15,740 nt of DNA. Source: CAYLJO01 sp964383905 (GTDB taxonomy: Bacteria; Acidobacteriota; Blastocatellia; Pyrinomonadales; Pyrinomonadaceae). Shown here piece by piece: positions 1-7,812 of the stretch (position 1 is its first letter; every line of letters begins with the position of its first letter). The DNA is taken from positions 1 through 15,740 of the forward strand of contig CAYLJO010000150.1 of NCBI GenBank assembly GCA_964383905.1, read 5' to 3'. Under the pieces are notes generated by a model, which saw only the letters and a list, made by a program, of their open reading frames with translations, was not told where the DNA came from and made no database searches. Made by a program: the position numbers and the translations under genes.

Positions 1-37
1 TAGTAAGTGGTGTCTTTCAAGGCACACCATTGATCCG

Positions 38-3000
38 TTAGAAATTAAACTTCGCCGCCAGCTGCATTCTTCGGGCGCTGCTGTTCAGGCTGGTGTTGTA
101 AATGTTTCCGAAGGATGAGCTGGTAATCGTGGCGAACGGAATATCGAACGAAGGATGGTTGGTCAAGTTCTGCACTTCCAACCTTAGCTCAAGGTTCATC
201 CTCTCGGTGAACCGGAACCTCTTTCCGAGCGTCATATCAATATCGAAATATGCGGGCCCTCTGAAGAAGTTTCGGCCGGTATTACCTAGTCCGCCGGGAT
301 TAGGTATGGAGAACTGTCCGGCCGACAGGGTGGCCGAGTTGAAGCTCTGCCCGATTTGATTTCGGTCAAAGAGGTACAGGACGCCCGTCACCGGATCAAG
401 CGCCAGGTGGCCCATGTCGGGGCTGCAACCGTGGCAGTTGGCCGGAGACGTATTGACGTTGCTAACCGTATTGACTCCTGAATAAACGGTGAAGGGCCTG
501 CCGGACAGCCAGGTTAAACCGCCCGCCAATTCCCAACCACCAGCTAACCGGTCAAGTAGACCACTATTCGTGTTGAAGCGCCGCCCCTTGCCGAAGGGCA
601 GGTCGTAGACGAAATAGCCCTGCAGGGCGTGTCGGCGGTCGAAATCCGATGGCGCATAGTTGAGCCGCCTGTTCGTGATATTGAACGGCGTGCTTGACGC
701 CGACTGAACGCTGCCACGACTGACTCTGGTGAAAGTCGGATCGAAAGAGCGTGTATCCATTGATTTCGCCAGGGTGTAGCTCAACTGGTAGCTGAGACCC
801 TTGGCAAAGCGCCGCTTCCAGATAACTTGCAGGGAGTTGTAGAAAGAGAAGTCATTGGTGTCAATGACATTCATCGCCCCAGCGAACTGCGGGTAAGGCT
901 GGAAAAAGAAGGGGCTGAACTTCTGGCCCGTCGCGCTGTTGGTCGCAAGCGTAAAGGCAGGGACTGTCGTACCCGGGTTGAGGCGCTGCGCGATTGACGC
1001 GGCCACGGAGGCCACCGCGCCCAGGTTGACGTTTGAGCCAAACTGCCGGACCAAAAACTGCGAGCCGGTCTCCCCCTTATTAAGCCGCGAGTCGGTCGAA
1101 AGCAGGTCGTTAAAGAAAGGGCTGGCGTTGGCGGGGATCGTGCATTTTGCGGTCTGGACAGGCGCGCAGTCTGGGTTGGCCAAATAAGCCGACCTCACCT
1201 GATTGAACGCCTGCAGAAAACCGTTGTTGAAGATGTCAACCTGGTTAACGTCATAGCCACCAAGCAACCCGATGCCCTTCTTGCCGATGTAATTCACCTC
1301 AAGCACCGAGTTGAAGCCGACCTCACGCTGGAAGCTCGCGCCCCACTCATGCACCTTCGGGGTGCGCAGGCTGGGATCAATCACGGTCAGGCTGTTGAGG
1401 GAGAAGGCCGGCGGCTGCAGGAGTTGTTGCGGCGTTAAACCGGCCGGCGGCGTCAACTGCGGGATCCCCTGCCGCACGCGCCCGCCGGCGGCGCCGAAAG
1501 TCGCGTTGCTAATACCGATCGTTTGTCCGGGGGTGGCCGGAAAGATGGCGCTGGAGAAGAGGAACGTACTCATCCGATCATAGGCCAGACGGTAATTGGC
1601 ACGGATCGACGTCCTTCCCGTCTTGAATGGGTCCCAGGCAAATCCGATTGCCGGGCCGAAATTGTTCAAATCATTATCGAACAATTTCCCGGGCACAAAC
1701 TTAATGTCATTGGCCGGCGGCTCGCCTAAACGGATCGGCCTGTCAGGGCGATAGACAATGCTGCTGCTGTTACCCCCGCTTGGCGACATCTTAGGCTCCC
1801 AACGCAAGCCGAGATCGAACGTCAGATTCGGGCGAACCTTCCAGGTGTCCTGGAAGTAAAAGTCGTACTCGTAGAAACGAGCGTCGAATTTAAAATAGGT
1901 CAAAGGCGGGGCGAAGGTACTGTTGTCGGCGGCAACGAAGGCCTGCTGGATGTTGCCGTAACGCCCGAGCAAGTTGTTGATCATGCCCTGCAAGAAGGGA
2001 CGATCGAACGAGGTGTTGAGGCCGGTTAAAGAGGTCAACCTGAAGGTGGCCGGATCCACGGTATTCACAACCGTACTGAAATCCACGAGGGGGAAGATAT
2101 TCAAGCTGGCCACAGAGGTGCGGTTATCCACGTGCTGCTGGAAGCGGAGGTTGATTCCCGCCTTAAAAGTGTGTGGGCCGGTGATGTAAGTGCCGTTATC
2201 CACAACCTGGTAGGTGGCCAGACGACGCGCATTTTGTGTCCCCGTAATATTGACGTACGGGTTGGGGATGCTGTTGTTGAAAGAGAATGGAGTAATCAGG
2301 CTCTGGTCAGCGCCTTGATCAGGGGTGGCGAAATTAAACTCGAAGCGGTTGAAACCAACAACCGCTTCGTTGGTGAACTTCGCCGTCGGCGACCAGCGGT
2401 AGTTGACGGCCAGGTTCTTCGGATCACGGAAGGTGTTGACGGCGCACGGAAAACCGGGAAAGAGCTGTAACCCGCCATTGGCGTTATCGCAAAGGGTGGT
2501 CTGGCTTCCCTGAGCATAACGCACGTAGACCGTGTTGCGCTGATTGAATGTATGGTCCACCTTAACGGCAAAATCATACTGCCGTTCATGTGACGGACCG
2601 TTGAAGCTGTACCCGGCCGTATTGAGTCCGTCGCCGACGAGGAAGTTGTTCGGCAGGGGCATCTTGTTGATGAGCGCCATGACGGTCGGATCAAGCCCCA
2701 GCTTCTGCGGGTCGCTGGCACCGATATCGTACGTGCCGATATTCAGACCGGGCAGCGGGTTACCACTCAGATCAACTGACGGGGTGCTGCCCACAGCATT
2801 ACCGTTCCTTCCACCTATGACGTAGCGGAAGATCCCGCGGCGCGCGGCCGGGGTGTAGACGGTACTGTTTTGGCCGATGCTCTGGTAGGTGCGCAGCAGT
2901 TGAAGGTTGGTAAAGAAGAAAGTCTTATTCTTGATGATTGGCCCGCCGACGCTGCCGCCGAAGATATGCTGCACGAACTGACCTCTTGGCACTTTGCTCG

Positions 3001-3817
3001 CGGTATTTTCGTACTCGTTGGCATTTAAGCCCGGCGTGCGGTAGAACTCGAAGCCCGTGCCGTGAAAATCATTCGACCCGGAGCGCGTGACGAGGAGAAC
3101 TTGAGCGCCGCTGCTGCGGCCCAGCTCGGCCGTAAAATTACTGGTCAGCACCTGAAACTCCGTCAGCATATCAGGGTTGGTCCTGAGCGGAGTGAAGTTG
3201 GACCCTCCGGCGCTGGTTTCATTGATGTCGATACCATCGAGCGTGAAGTTAAAGGCGCGGTCGCGTGACCCGTTAACATTAACGCCACCGCCGGCATAAT
3301 TGCCGGTCACAACGCCCGGTTGATAGTTGACGAAGATGAGCGGGTTGCGCCCGCGAGCACCGACGAGGGGAAGGGCCTCGAGCGCCCGCTGCTCGACCGT
3401 CTGGCCGAAGTTACCGGAACTACTCGTCTGGACCTGTTGTTCCGATCCCGTCACCTGCACGACCTCGGTGACTCCACCCACTTCCATGACAGCATTGATC
3501 GTCGCAGGCTGGTTAACGTCAACTTTATTTCCCGTAGAGATAAATCTCTTGAACCCCTGCTTCTCAACCGTGACAGTGTAGGTCCCGACCTGCACTGAAT
3601 CGAAAACATACGTCCCGGACGAGGTCGTCTGGGTATTGAAGATAACTGTCGTCGCCTCGTTGGTCAGGGTGACGGTCGCGTCAGGCACTTTTGCGCCTGA
3701 CGTATCGGTAACATCGCCCGTGATGCGCGAAGTCGTGCCTTGGCCAAAAGCAACTCCGACCACCATAAATAACGGGAAGAGACTTAAAAAGAAGTGCGAA
3801 GGTTGATTTCTTTTCAT
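38..3817 (-). CDS. TonB-dependent receptor, Oar-like, with N-terminal carboxypeptidase-regulatory-like domain
   Basis: Outer-membrane beta-barrel protein expected to take up a large ligand (glycan, peptide or siderophore) using TonB energy; the substrate cannot be read from sequence. I start at the ATG ending at 3817 (1259 aa), not the in-frame ATG at 3880, because it has a GGAG ribosome binding site six bases upstream and begins a clean signal peptide (MKRNQPSHFF, a hydrophobic run, then a cut near VAFG-QG). Residues ~28-112 form a carboxypeptidase-regulatory-like beta-sandwich (RITGDVTDTSGAKVPDATVT, then SSGTYVFDSVQVGTYTVTVE). A plug region follows, with NGSRDRAFNFTLDGIDINE near 182-200 and SGSNDFHGTGFEFYR. 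The rest is barrel, ending in aromatic ...LAAKFNF as outer-membrane proteins do. Length and order match the large receptor family expanded in Acidobacteriota. No SusD-like partner lies beside it. Family call is secure; ligand unknown. Confidence 0.95.
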   Translation of the reverse strand: MKRNQPSHFFLSLFPLFMVVGVAFGQGTTSRITGDVTDTSGAKVPDATVTLTNEATTVIFNTQTTSSGTYVFDSVQVGTYTVTVEKQGFKRFISTGNKVDVNQPATINAVMEVGGVTEVVQVTGSEQQVQTSSSGNFGQTVEQRALEALPLVGARGRNPLIFVNYQPGVVTGNYAGGGVNVNGSRDRAFNFTLDGIDINETSAGGSNFTPLRTNPDMLTEFQVLTSNFTAELGRSSGAQVLLVTRSGSNDFHGTGFEFYRTPGLNANEYENTASKVPRGQFVQHIFGGSVGGPIIKNKTFFFTNLQLLRTYQSIGQNSTVYTPAARRGIFRYVIGGRNGNAVGSTPSVDLSGNPLPGLNIGTYDIGASDPQKLGLDPTVMALINKMPLPNNFLVGDGLNTAGYSFNGPSHERQYDFAVKVDHTFNQRNTVYVRYAQGSQTTLCDNANGGLQLFPGFPCAVNTFRDPKNLAVNYRWSPTAKFTNEAVVGFNRFEFNFATPDQGADQSLITPFSFNNSIPNPYVNITGTQNARRLATYQVVDNGTYITGPHTFKAGINLRFQQHVDNRTSVASLNIFPLVDFSTVVNTVDPATFRLTSLTGLNTSFDRPFLQGMINNLLGRYGNIQQAFVAADNSTFAPPLTYFKFDARFYEYDFYFQDTWKVRPNLTFDLGLRWEPKMSPSGGNSSSIVYRPDRPIRLGEPPANDIKFVPGKLFDNDLNNFGPAIGFAWDPFKTGRTSIRANYRLAYDRMSTFLFSSAIFPATPGQTIGISNATFGAAGGRVRQGIPQLTPPAGLTPQQLLQPPAFSLNSLTVIDPSLRTPKVHEWGASFQREVGFNSVLEVNYIGKKGIGLLGGYDVNQVDIFNNGFLQAFNQVRSAYLANPDCAPVQTAKCTIPANASPFFNDLLSTDSRLNKGETGSQFLVRQFGSNVNLGAVASVAASIAQRLNPGTTVPAFTLATNSATGQKFSPFFFQPYPQFAGAMNVIDTNDFSFYNSLQVIWKRRFAKGLSYQLSYTLAKSMDTRSFDPTFTRVSRGSVQSASSTPFNITNRRLNYAPSDFDRRHALQGYFVYDLPFGKGRRFNTNSGLLDRLAGGWELAGGLTWLSGRPFTVYSGVNTVSNVNTSPANCHGCSPDMGHLALDPVTGVLYLFDRNQIGQSFNSATLSAGQFSIPNPGGLGNTGRNFFRGPAYFDIDMTLGKRFRFTERMNLELRLEVQNLTNHPSFDIPFATITSSSFGNIYNTSLNSSARRMQLAAKFNF

Positions 3818-4158
3818 GCTCTGCTCCTGTTTTTCAGTATTTAATCTTGAACTTAGCTCGAACGCTCCGTTGGATATCAAGGCTCAGCAGTTCTCCACAG
3901 TGAAGAAGAAAATTGGTCAAAGCGCTTACCGCTGTTCCTATTAGAAAGGCTGCGACGCGGCACAAATCCACGATATGCCGCGTACTGTAATGATCTTTTT
4001 GTCACAAATGATAAGGAGGATATTACCGATCTATCAAGTGATCTGCCTTATTGTAATATTTCTTAAACCAATAAAAAAACTAAAAGATGTTATTGGTTGA
4101 ATAAGTTCTGGTTATGGTATGAACACTGATCATTTAAACAGAAGACTATAATGTTTTA
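3818..4158. other. AT-rich intergenic region upstream of the receptor
   Basis: No convincing gene is seen. About 3990-4158 is markedly AT-rich against GC-rich neighbours. The region must hold the receptor promoter on the minus strand, but no -35/-10 pair stands out. A perfect Shine-Dalgarno-like AAGGAGG at 4013-4019 (+) has no start codon at a usable distance. An inverted repeat at 4066-4098 is listed separately. Confidence 0.5.
4066..4098. repeat. 9-bp perfect inverted repeat, AT-rich
   Basis: AACCAATAA at 4066-4074 is the exact reverse complement of TTATTGGTT at 4090-4098, with a 15-base A-rich interior. It lies ~250 bp upstream of the receptor start. It could be a regulator-binding dyad or a weak hairpin. 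Nothing in the sequence decides between these. Confidence 0.5.
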
Positions 4159-4257
4159 GAGGCGCCGGGGCTCGAGGCGTTCCACCTCTTCGAGGACCGC
4201 CCGGGTCGTATCACCGAGCTCCACCTCCGAGGGGTGGAACATGGTGTACTACTCTAA
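4159..4257 (+). pseudogene. C-terminal gene scrap, unknown family
   Basis: The frame from 4159 to the TAA at 4255-4257 reads EAPGLEAFHLFEDRPGRITE and then LHLRGVEHGVLL. Third positions are GC-rich and composition changes abruptly from the AT-rich DNA just upstream. It looks like the last ~33 codons of a gene whose 5' part is lost; the frame is closed by a stop at 4135-4137. No family is recognised. Inverted repeat arms GTTCCACC (4179-4186) and GGTGGAAC (4233-4240) lie inside it, so a structured non-coding element is an alternative. Confidence 0.3.
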
Positions 4258-4529
4258 GTCTCAACTATGAACATTCTGGCTGTTTATGACCCTCTCTGAT
4301 GATGTGTGTGCCCTATCGCTTCGGCAGGCAAGCAGGTGGTTGCCAGTATCGGTCAACAGCATGTGGGGCAAGCCGGAGACGGCATGCGAGACAGGCCTGA
4401 GACAGGCTCAAGACTTATCTACGCCGGTGGCCATTACCGCAGGCGCGTTGACGCTCTTCTTCTTCTATTGCCTCTGGTTTGGATTCACCATCTCCCGCAG
4501 GAACCGGAACGAGCAATCCAGACGATTGA

Positions 4530-4679
4530 TTAAGATGATTGATAAGTAGACTCGCGATAGACTTGGACCTTCGCCTTCTTAATGTCATCCAGGACATTAG
4601 ATAAAGATGAAATCACCCCCCTGTTCTTCATGTGACGGGCGATTGTCTTAGGCCGCCGGTGGGAGATCAAACTCTTCAT
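4530..4679 (-). CDS. possible small protein, unknown function
   Basis: A 49-codon frame beginning MKSLISHRRPKTIARHMKNR and ending VQVYRESTYQSS. It is basic with GC-leaning third positions. Its ATG overlaps the TGA that closes the upstream coding-like frame (TGATG), an arrangement typical of translational coupling. No ribosome binding site of its own is seen and no family is recognised. It may be a decayed remnant and not a functional gene. Confidence 0.25.
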   Translation of the reverse strand: MKSLISHRRPKTIARHMKNRGVISSLSNVLDDIKKAKVQVYRESTYQSS

Positions 4680-4718
4680 CAGTTTTCATCGTCGAGTTCT
4701 TCGTGAGAGACCGGATGA

Positions 4719-4772
4719 GCTCACCAGAGGGACGCGGCTTCATCATGGTTCCGGCTCACGCAGAGGGACGCG
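4719..4772. repeat. imperfect 18/19-bp direct repeat
   Basis: GCTCACCAGAGGGACGCG at 4719-4736 and GCTCACGCAGAGGGACGCG at 4754-4772 differ by a C-to-G change and one extra base. The copies are offset by 35 bp, as expected from a short tandem duplication. The one-base difference shifts the reading frame between copies. Confidence 0.6.
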
Positions 4773-4816
4773 ACTTTCTCTCGCTTGTACTTCACCGACA
4801 GCACGGCAATGAACAT
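4721..4816 (-). pseudogene. coding-like fragment, unknown family
   Basis: From ATG at 4816 the frame reads MFIAVLSVKYKREKVASLCV and stops after ASLW. It has a plausible ribosome binding site (GAAGGG, six bases upstream). The same frame is coding-like for another ~20 codons upstream, so the ATG may be internal to an older, longer gene. The terminal TGG-TGA falls inside one copy of an 18/19-bp direct repeat, so a small duplication may have created the stop. Confidence 0.25.
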
Positions 4817-4933
4817 AGTCAGCCCTTCGGGATAGGAAAACTTGTCGCCCCGCTCGCCGTTTCGTTCGGCAATCCATTGGCTATATCTGTATCACCCGTG
4901 ATCAGTTTAGCTGCGCCTATCAACTCAACCCAG

Positions 4934-5533
4934 CTACTGCTGCCTGTAGATACCATAATTAGGGTAATTAGAGTACCGCCGGCTCTGCTTGATCCCCTTC
5001 ACGGTAAAGGTCGCCTCGTGCTGCTTCCACCACTCTAACCAGCATTCCTTCGGATTATCCGGACACCTTCGGAACTCAATCCCCCCGCCATGATGCCAAT
5101 TGACATCGGCGACAGTAATGTTGGTGAGAGCAAGCATGGCGGCCAAGTTAATGCGCTCGGCATTGGGAGTCCTTGCCACCTCCTCATAAGCCACCATCGC
5201 ATCAATAATCGGTTTCACGGCGTGTTCATCGCCTACTCCACCCAGCAGGATGATCACTTGATCTTTGACAGCTGCGTCTCTGAGTTTCTCCAGCAAAGCG
5301 CCTTGAGCAGGCGGCCCGATGGCGAGAATCCTGAGCATCGGCTCGGTGAAATGGAAAGACCAGCACATTGGGCTACAAGAATTTTGAGGGCCGGCCCACG
5401 GGTGAGTGTAGAGCTGTGCAATCAGACTCGGCAGATCTGCATCCGTGGTGGCTTGTTGCCCTTGAATGTAGGTCATTGGCAAGCAAGCAAGGAGCAGTAA
5501 AACCGCCTGCCGAGTATGTTTGGTTAAGTTCAT
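4934..5533 (-). CDS. exported HEAT-repeat-like protein, short
   Basis: I choose the ATG at 5533 (199 aa) because it starts a clear signal peptide (MNLTKHTRQAVLLLLACLPM, cut near YIQG-QQ); the frame is open 15 codons further up to 5578. No strong ribosome binding site precedes either start. Residues ~62-140 form paired helices of HEAT type, with LAIGPPAQGALLEKLRD and the next repeat GGVGDEHAVKPIIDAM. Near 165 it has CWLEWWKQHE, a tryptophan-rich motif often ending acidobacterial HEAT proteins. Cysteines at 53 and 57 (CSPMC) could form a disulfide outside the cytoplasm. It is probably a binding scaffold; partner unknown. The exported HEAT protein at 6004-7059 lies upstream on the same strand, but 470 bp separate them, so a shared operon is doubtful. 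Confidence 0.75.
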   Translation of the reverse strand: MNLTKHTRQAVLLLLACLPMTYIQGQQATTDADLPSLIAQLYTHPWAGPQNSCSPMCWSFHFTEPMLRILAIGPPAQGALLEKLRDAAVKDQVIILLGGVGDEHAVKPIIDAMVAYEEVARTPNAERINLAAMLALTNITVADVNWHHGGGIEFRRCPDNPKECWLEWWKQHEATFTVKGIKQSRRYSNYPNYGIYRQQ

Positions 5534-6003
5534 GTTATCAGCATTCTGCAAGATTCTCATCCTGCATATATTCGGCATCTCGCACTCCCGATCTAAAGAC
5601 CATAGGCCGTGGATCTCCGGAGACGCAGATTCTGATGTGCGTGCTCACCGCTTGGCGGTGGCGACAGTTGGTGGTGCCTGTGGAGATCCGGATCCGACTG
5701 CTCTTCAGGCTCGTGGCACCAAGGAAACTTCGATCTCGCTGCCAGCCGTGCGCGAGAAGTATATGCCTTTTTCATCCGTGGTGGTGAGCCACGGGTCGTG
5801 ATGACTGCTATGGAAACAAAACTTGAAAGAGAAGTGCACTTCCTGAAAATATACGCGACGGTGGCCACACTTTTATATCGGTTACAGTCGCTTAGCAGGC
5901 AGCAATCGGGGTGGACGAGGGCAGACAATCTCTGCCAGGATGAGGCTACGCCCAGCCCTTACCGAATGCGGTCCCCAATGTAAGTGACACCGGCATCAGC
6001 CGG
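5534..6003. other. intergenic region with a gene remnant
   Basis: No intact gene is seen between the two HEAT-protein genes. A minus-strand coding-like scrap (5705-5872) and a short hairpin (5989-6004) are listed separately. A second minus-strand frame runs toward 5533 and ends MVFRSGVRDAEYMQDENLAEC, with its TGA four bases before the 5533 ATG. It has no good start and I do not call it. Confidence 0.4.
5705..5872 (-). pseudogene. C-terminal gene scrap, unknown family
   Basis: The frame closing at the TGA at 5707-5705 reads, in its last 33 codons, SHHDPWLTTTDEKGIYFSRT and then AGSEIEVSLVPRA. Third positions are rich in G and C and the residue mix is protein-like. The frame is open up to 5872 but less convincing there, and it has no start codon with a ribosome binding site. 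The TTDEKGIYFS pattern recalls beta-sandwich carboxypeptidase-regulatory-like domains, but this is only a resemblance. Probably the 3' end of a lost gene. Confidence 0.3.
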
Positions 6004-6004
6004 T
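5989..6004 (-). terminator. short hairpin at the 3' end of the 351-residue HEAT gene
   Basis: ACCGGC-ATCA-GCCGGT is a perfect 6-bp stem with a four-base loop, starting within the TGA stop of the upstream minus-strand gene. The position fits a transcript end or 3' stabiliser. No U-run follows on the minus strand, so it is not a standard intrinsic terminator. Confidence 0.35.
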
Positions 6005-7059
6005 CAGTTCTTTTCTCGCGGCGGCGCCACAGCTTGACCCGTTGCCCAGTCTCGCCAGTGCGTGAGGTACAGGCTTTCCTCCACCTCGAATCGCTTGAAA
6101 TCCGGATACCACTGGCCGTCCTCTTCGTCCTCGCCAGCCAACTCTGCCAGGCCCATGACGGCGTACCACCGGACGCCCGCCTCCGCGTCCTCTAAACCTT
6201 CGAGCAGCGGTAGGATCGCAGCCCCGTCCTTCGTCCGGCCGAGCGCACGCAGCACGGCCTGCCGCGTCCGCACGTCCGGCGCGCGCACAAGCCTCGCCAG
6301 CGTCGGTATCGCCCGCCGGTCAGATATCTGCTCAATACTGCCCCAGCCCGTCGCCATGTTGAAGCCCTCTTCCTTAATCGTGATGTCGAAGGATCGTTCT
6401 AAAGCGTGCTCGGCCAGCGGCAAGAATGTGAGGTCGCCGCGCGCGATCAGCCTGTCGGCAGCCAAGTAATTGAGCGGCTCCATCTGCTCCTGCGCGGCTG
6501 TCTTCAGCGCGGCGTTCGCCTCTCTGGTCTTGATCGTGTCGAGGGCCTCAATGGCCTGGAAGCGATCAAACGTCTGGCCCTCCTTCGCGCGCAGGACGCA
6601 ATTCAGCTCCGCGGCAATGAGCGCCAGCGGATTGCCCGTGGATTGGCAACCCCCGCGGACGGCGACGACCGAGGCGTGGTAAGGGGAGACGAAGGTGTAG
6701 TGGTCGCCCTTGCGCTGCAAAAAGAATGCGCCGTAACGGCCGACACCGACCCAATCGTAGCCGAGCATCGCTTCGGGTTCGTAGTACTGCACCTTGTACT
6801 CGGCTGAGGCGTGGCCTTTGAGCGTCCGCTCGACGCGGATCGTGGCTTCGAGGACGTGGGCCGCGACATCGTGGCCGCGCAGGTGGTACACGCCGCGCCC
6901 GACTTCGGGCGTCGCGGTGACCTCGCCGACGACGATCACCTGCGCCCCCTTTTCAAGCTCGGTCACGTCGAGCATCGGCACGAGGGTGGCTCGCGCCGCT
7001 GGCACGAACAGGAGGCCGCCGACTCCGAGCAGGGTAAATGCCTTTAGAATGCGCTTCAT
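6004..7059 (-). CDS. exported HEAT-repeat protein with N-terminal beta-rich domain
   Basis: 351 residues, starting MKRILKAFTLLGVGGLLFVP with a signal peptide cut near ARA-TL (residue 24). Residues ~25-165 look beta-rich (KGAQVIVVGEVTATPEVGRG, RVERTLKGHASAEYKVQYYE, RYGAFFLQRKGDHYTFVSP), similar in pattern to secreted domains where a transport-like beta-barrel precedes repeats. Residues ~195-320 are helical HEAT/PBS-lyase-type repeats: YLAADRLIARGDLTFLPLAE, DRRAIPTLARLVRAPDVRTR, GAAILPLLEGLEDAEAGVRW. The C-terminus ends with LTHWRDWATG. It probably acts as a periplasmic or secreted binding scaffold; partner unknown. The ribosome binding site is weak, so start choice rests on the signal peptide. 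High GC3 supports a real, maintained gene. Confidence 0.85.
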   Translation of the reverse strand: MKRILKAFTLLGVGGLLFVPAARATLVPMLDVTELEKGAQVIVVGEVTATPEVGRGVYHLRGHDVAAHVLEATIRVERTLKGHASAEYKVQYYEPEAMLGYDWVGVGRYGAFFLQRKGDHYTFVSPYHASVVAVRGGCQSTGNPLALIAAELNCVLRAKEGQTFDRFQAIEALDTIKTREANAALKTAAQEQMEPLNYLAADRLIARGDLTFLPLAEHALERSFDITIKEEGFNMATGWGSIEQISDRRAIPTLARLVRAPDVRTRQAVLRALGRTKDGAAILPLLEGLEDAEAGVRWYAVMGLAELAGEDEEDGQWYPDFKRFEVEESLYLTHWRDWATGQAVAPPREKN

Positions 7060-7321
7060 GGTTTCAAGGATAAATCTGTCAAAGCCGCGCCGGGAAGGGG
7101 AGTACAGACGTCAGCCCGTTTATACCACATAAGGAAGTGTTTATGTGTCACAACATACCCCCCTCTAATTTTCTGAGCTCTATAGTGTGAGCCGGAATTA
7201 CGTTTGTTCACACTGACCGATGTACACTCCGGCGCCCCATCCTTCATAATGTGACACACATCAATGTCAAAGGAAGCAGTAAAAGGATTGAAGACCATCA
7301 CCCTCGAGGGAAAAGGCTTCG
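7060..7321. other. intergenic region with several short dyads
   Basis: This stretch should contain the promoter of the HEAT gene starting at 7059. It has nested inverted repeats: TGTGTCACA (7144-7152) with TGTGACACA (7250-7258), AGTGTGA (7184-7190) with TCACACT (7208-7214), and GCCGGA (7191-7196) with TCCGGC (7228-7233). A minus-strand frame across it (from 7301) has poor third-position bias and is not called. No promoter can be fixed with confidence. Confidence 0.4.
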
Positions 7322-7675
7322 ATGCCGGCGATGGAGTTCCGCCTCCGGGGAGATAGCCAGGTTAAGTTCCTATCAGGCGATCGAGCAGGAAGGGTACGAG
7401 ACCTCCTGTTGCCAGAGTTAAGGCTGCGGCTGTCTGCGAGGCGCGGCGAGCGCATCTACGTGCATGCCAAGCCGTGCATTCTCGTCCCGCGCATCACCCT
7501 GACCGTCGCTTTCCGTGAGGAAGCTATCCCAGTCTATTCGGATCTCCGAGCGGGTCACCGCGAAGATGGAAGGATGGTTGACACGACAGGGGAAGTCATC
7601 GGCAGTCAGGTGGAGGGGATGGAGCGGCGCGTGATCGGACAGATGCAAGCCTGGTACTATCCGTCAGGTACTTGA
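7322..7675 (+). pseudogene. probable frameshifted or truncated gene, unknown family
   Basis: 117 codons from ATG at 7322, with a GGGAAAAGG ribosome binding site five bases upstream. Third positions are GC-rich and the text is protein-like: RGERIYVHAKPCILVPRITL, FREEAIPVYSDL, then GMERRVIGQMQAWYYPSG. The frame stops at once after this. In the +1 frame coding-like sequence resumes (QVLERVELPLSREAQGLARV), which suggests a single-base loss near 7665. The IGQMQAWYYP segment feels like a conserved motif, but I cannot name the family. Opposite-strand frames overlap it (see 7596-7754), and both cannot be genes. Confidence 0.4.
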
Positions 7676-7754
7676 GCGGGTGGAACTGCCCCTGTCGCGG
7701 GAAGCGCAGGGCCTTGCCCGTGTCGAAATCTTTAATGCTCAAGCGTCGAGGCAT
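7596..7754 (-). CDS. possible 52-residue protein, unknown function
   Basis: The frame from ATG at 7754 reads MPRRLSIKDFDTGKALRFPR, then QGQFHPLKYLTDST, with a ribosome binding site AGGGG six bases upstream and GC-rich third positions. The last ~18 codons look less natural. It competes with the plus-strand reading of the same DNA at 7322-7750. No family is recognised. Confidence 0.25.
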   Translation of the reverse strand: MPRRLSIKDFDTGKALRFPRQGQFHPLKYLTDSTRLASVRSRAAPSPPPDCR

Positions 7755-7812
7755 ACAAAACCCCTGATTCGCGTTTCAGTGAATTCTGTTTCCCTCTTCG
7801 TCATAATAACCC

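Larger units (their letters stand above)
4258..4933. other. gene-poor, probably decayed region
   Basis: No full gene is supported. The minus strand carries short coding-like stretches (4530-4679, 4721-4816) whose frames are broken by stops. In the frame of 4721-4816, coding-like sequence runs upstream to about 4881 (QWIAERNGERGDKFSYPEGL) before meeting a stop, and after the 4721-4723 stop it resumes as AHPVSHEELDDEN. This suggests one older gene, now interrupted. On the plus strand, 4286-4549 could encode an 87-residue peptide with one hydrophobic segment (AITAGALTLFFFYCLWFGF), but it has no ribosome binding site and a weak N-terminus. Confidence 0.4.

Noticed and set aside
9..29. Hairpin just after the receptor stop (GGTGT...ACACC).
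   Set aside because: Short stem with a bulge and no U-run on the minus strand; cannot be told from chance.
4013..4019. Perfect AAGGAGG ribosome binding site on the plus strand.
   Set aside because: No start codon follows at a usable distance, and no open frame of note begins there.
4286..4549. Possible small membrane protein (87 codons, one hydrophobic segment).
   Set aside because: No ribosome binding site and an unnatural N-terminal half; another plus-strand frame and a minus-strand frame are equally open. Noted only within the region entry.
7056..7301. 81-codon minus-strand frame beginning MMVFNPFTASFD.
   Set aside because: It overlaps the start of the HEAT gene, has weak codon bias and crosses several non-coding dyads.
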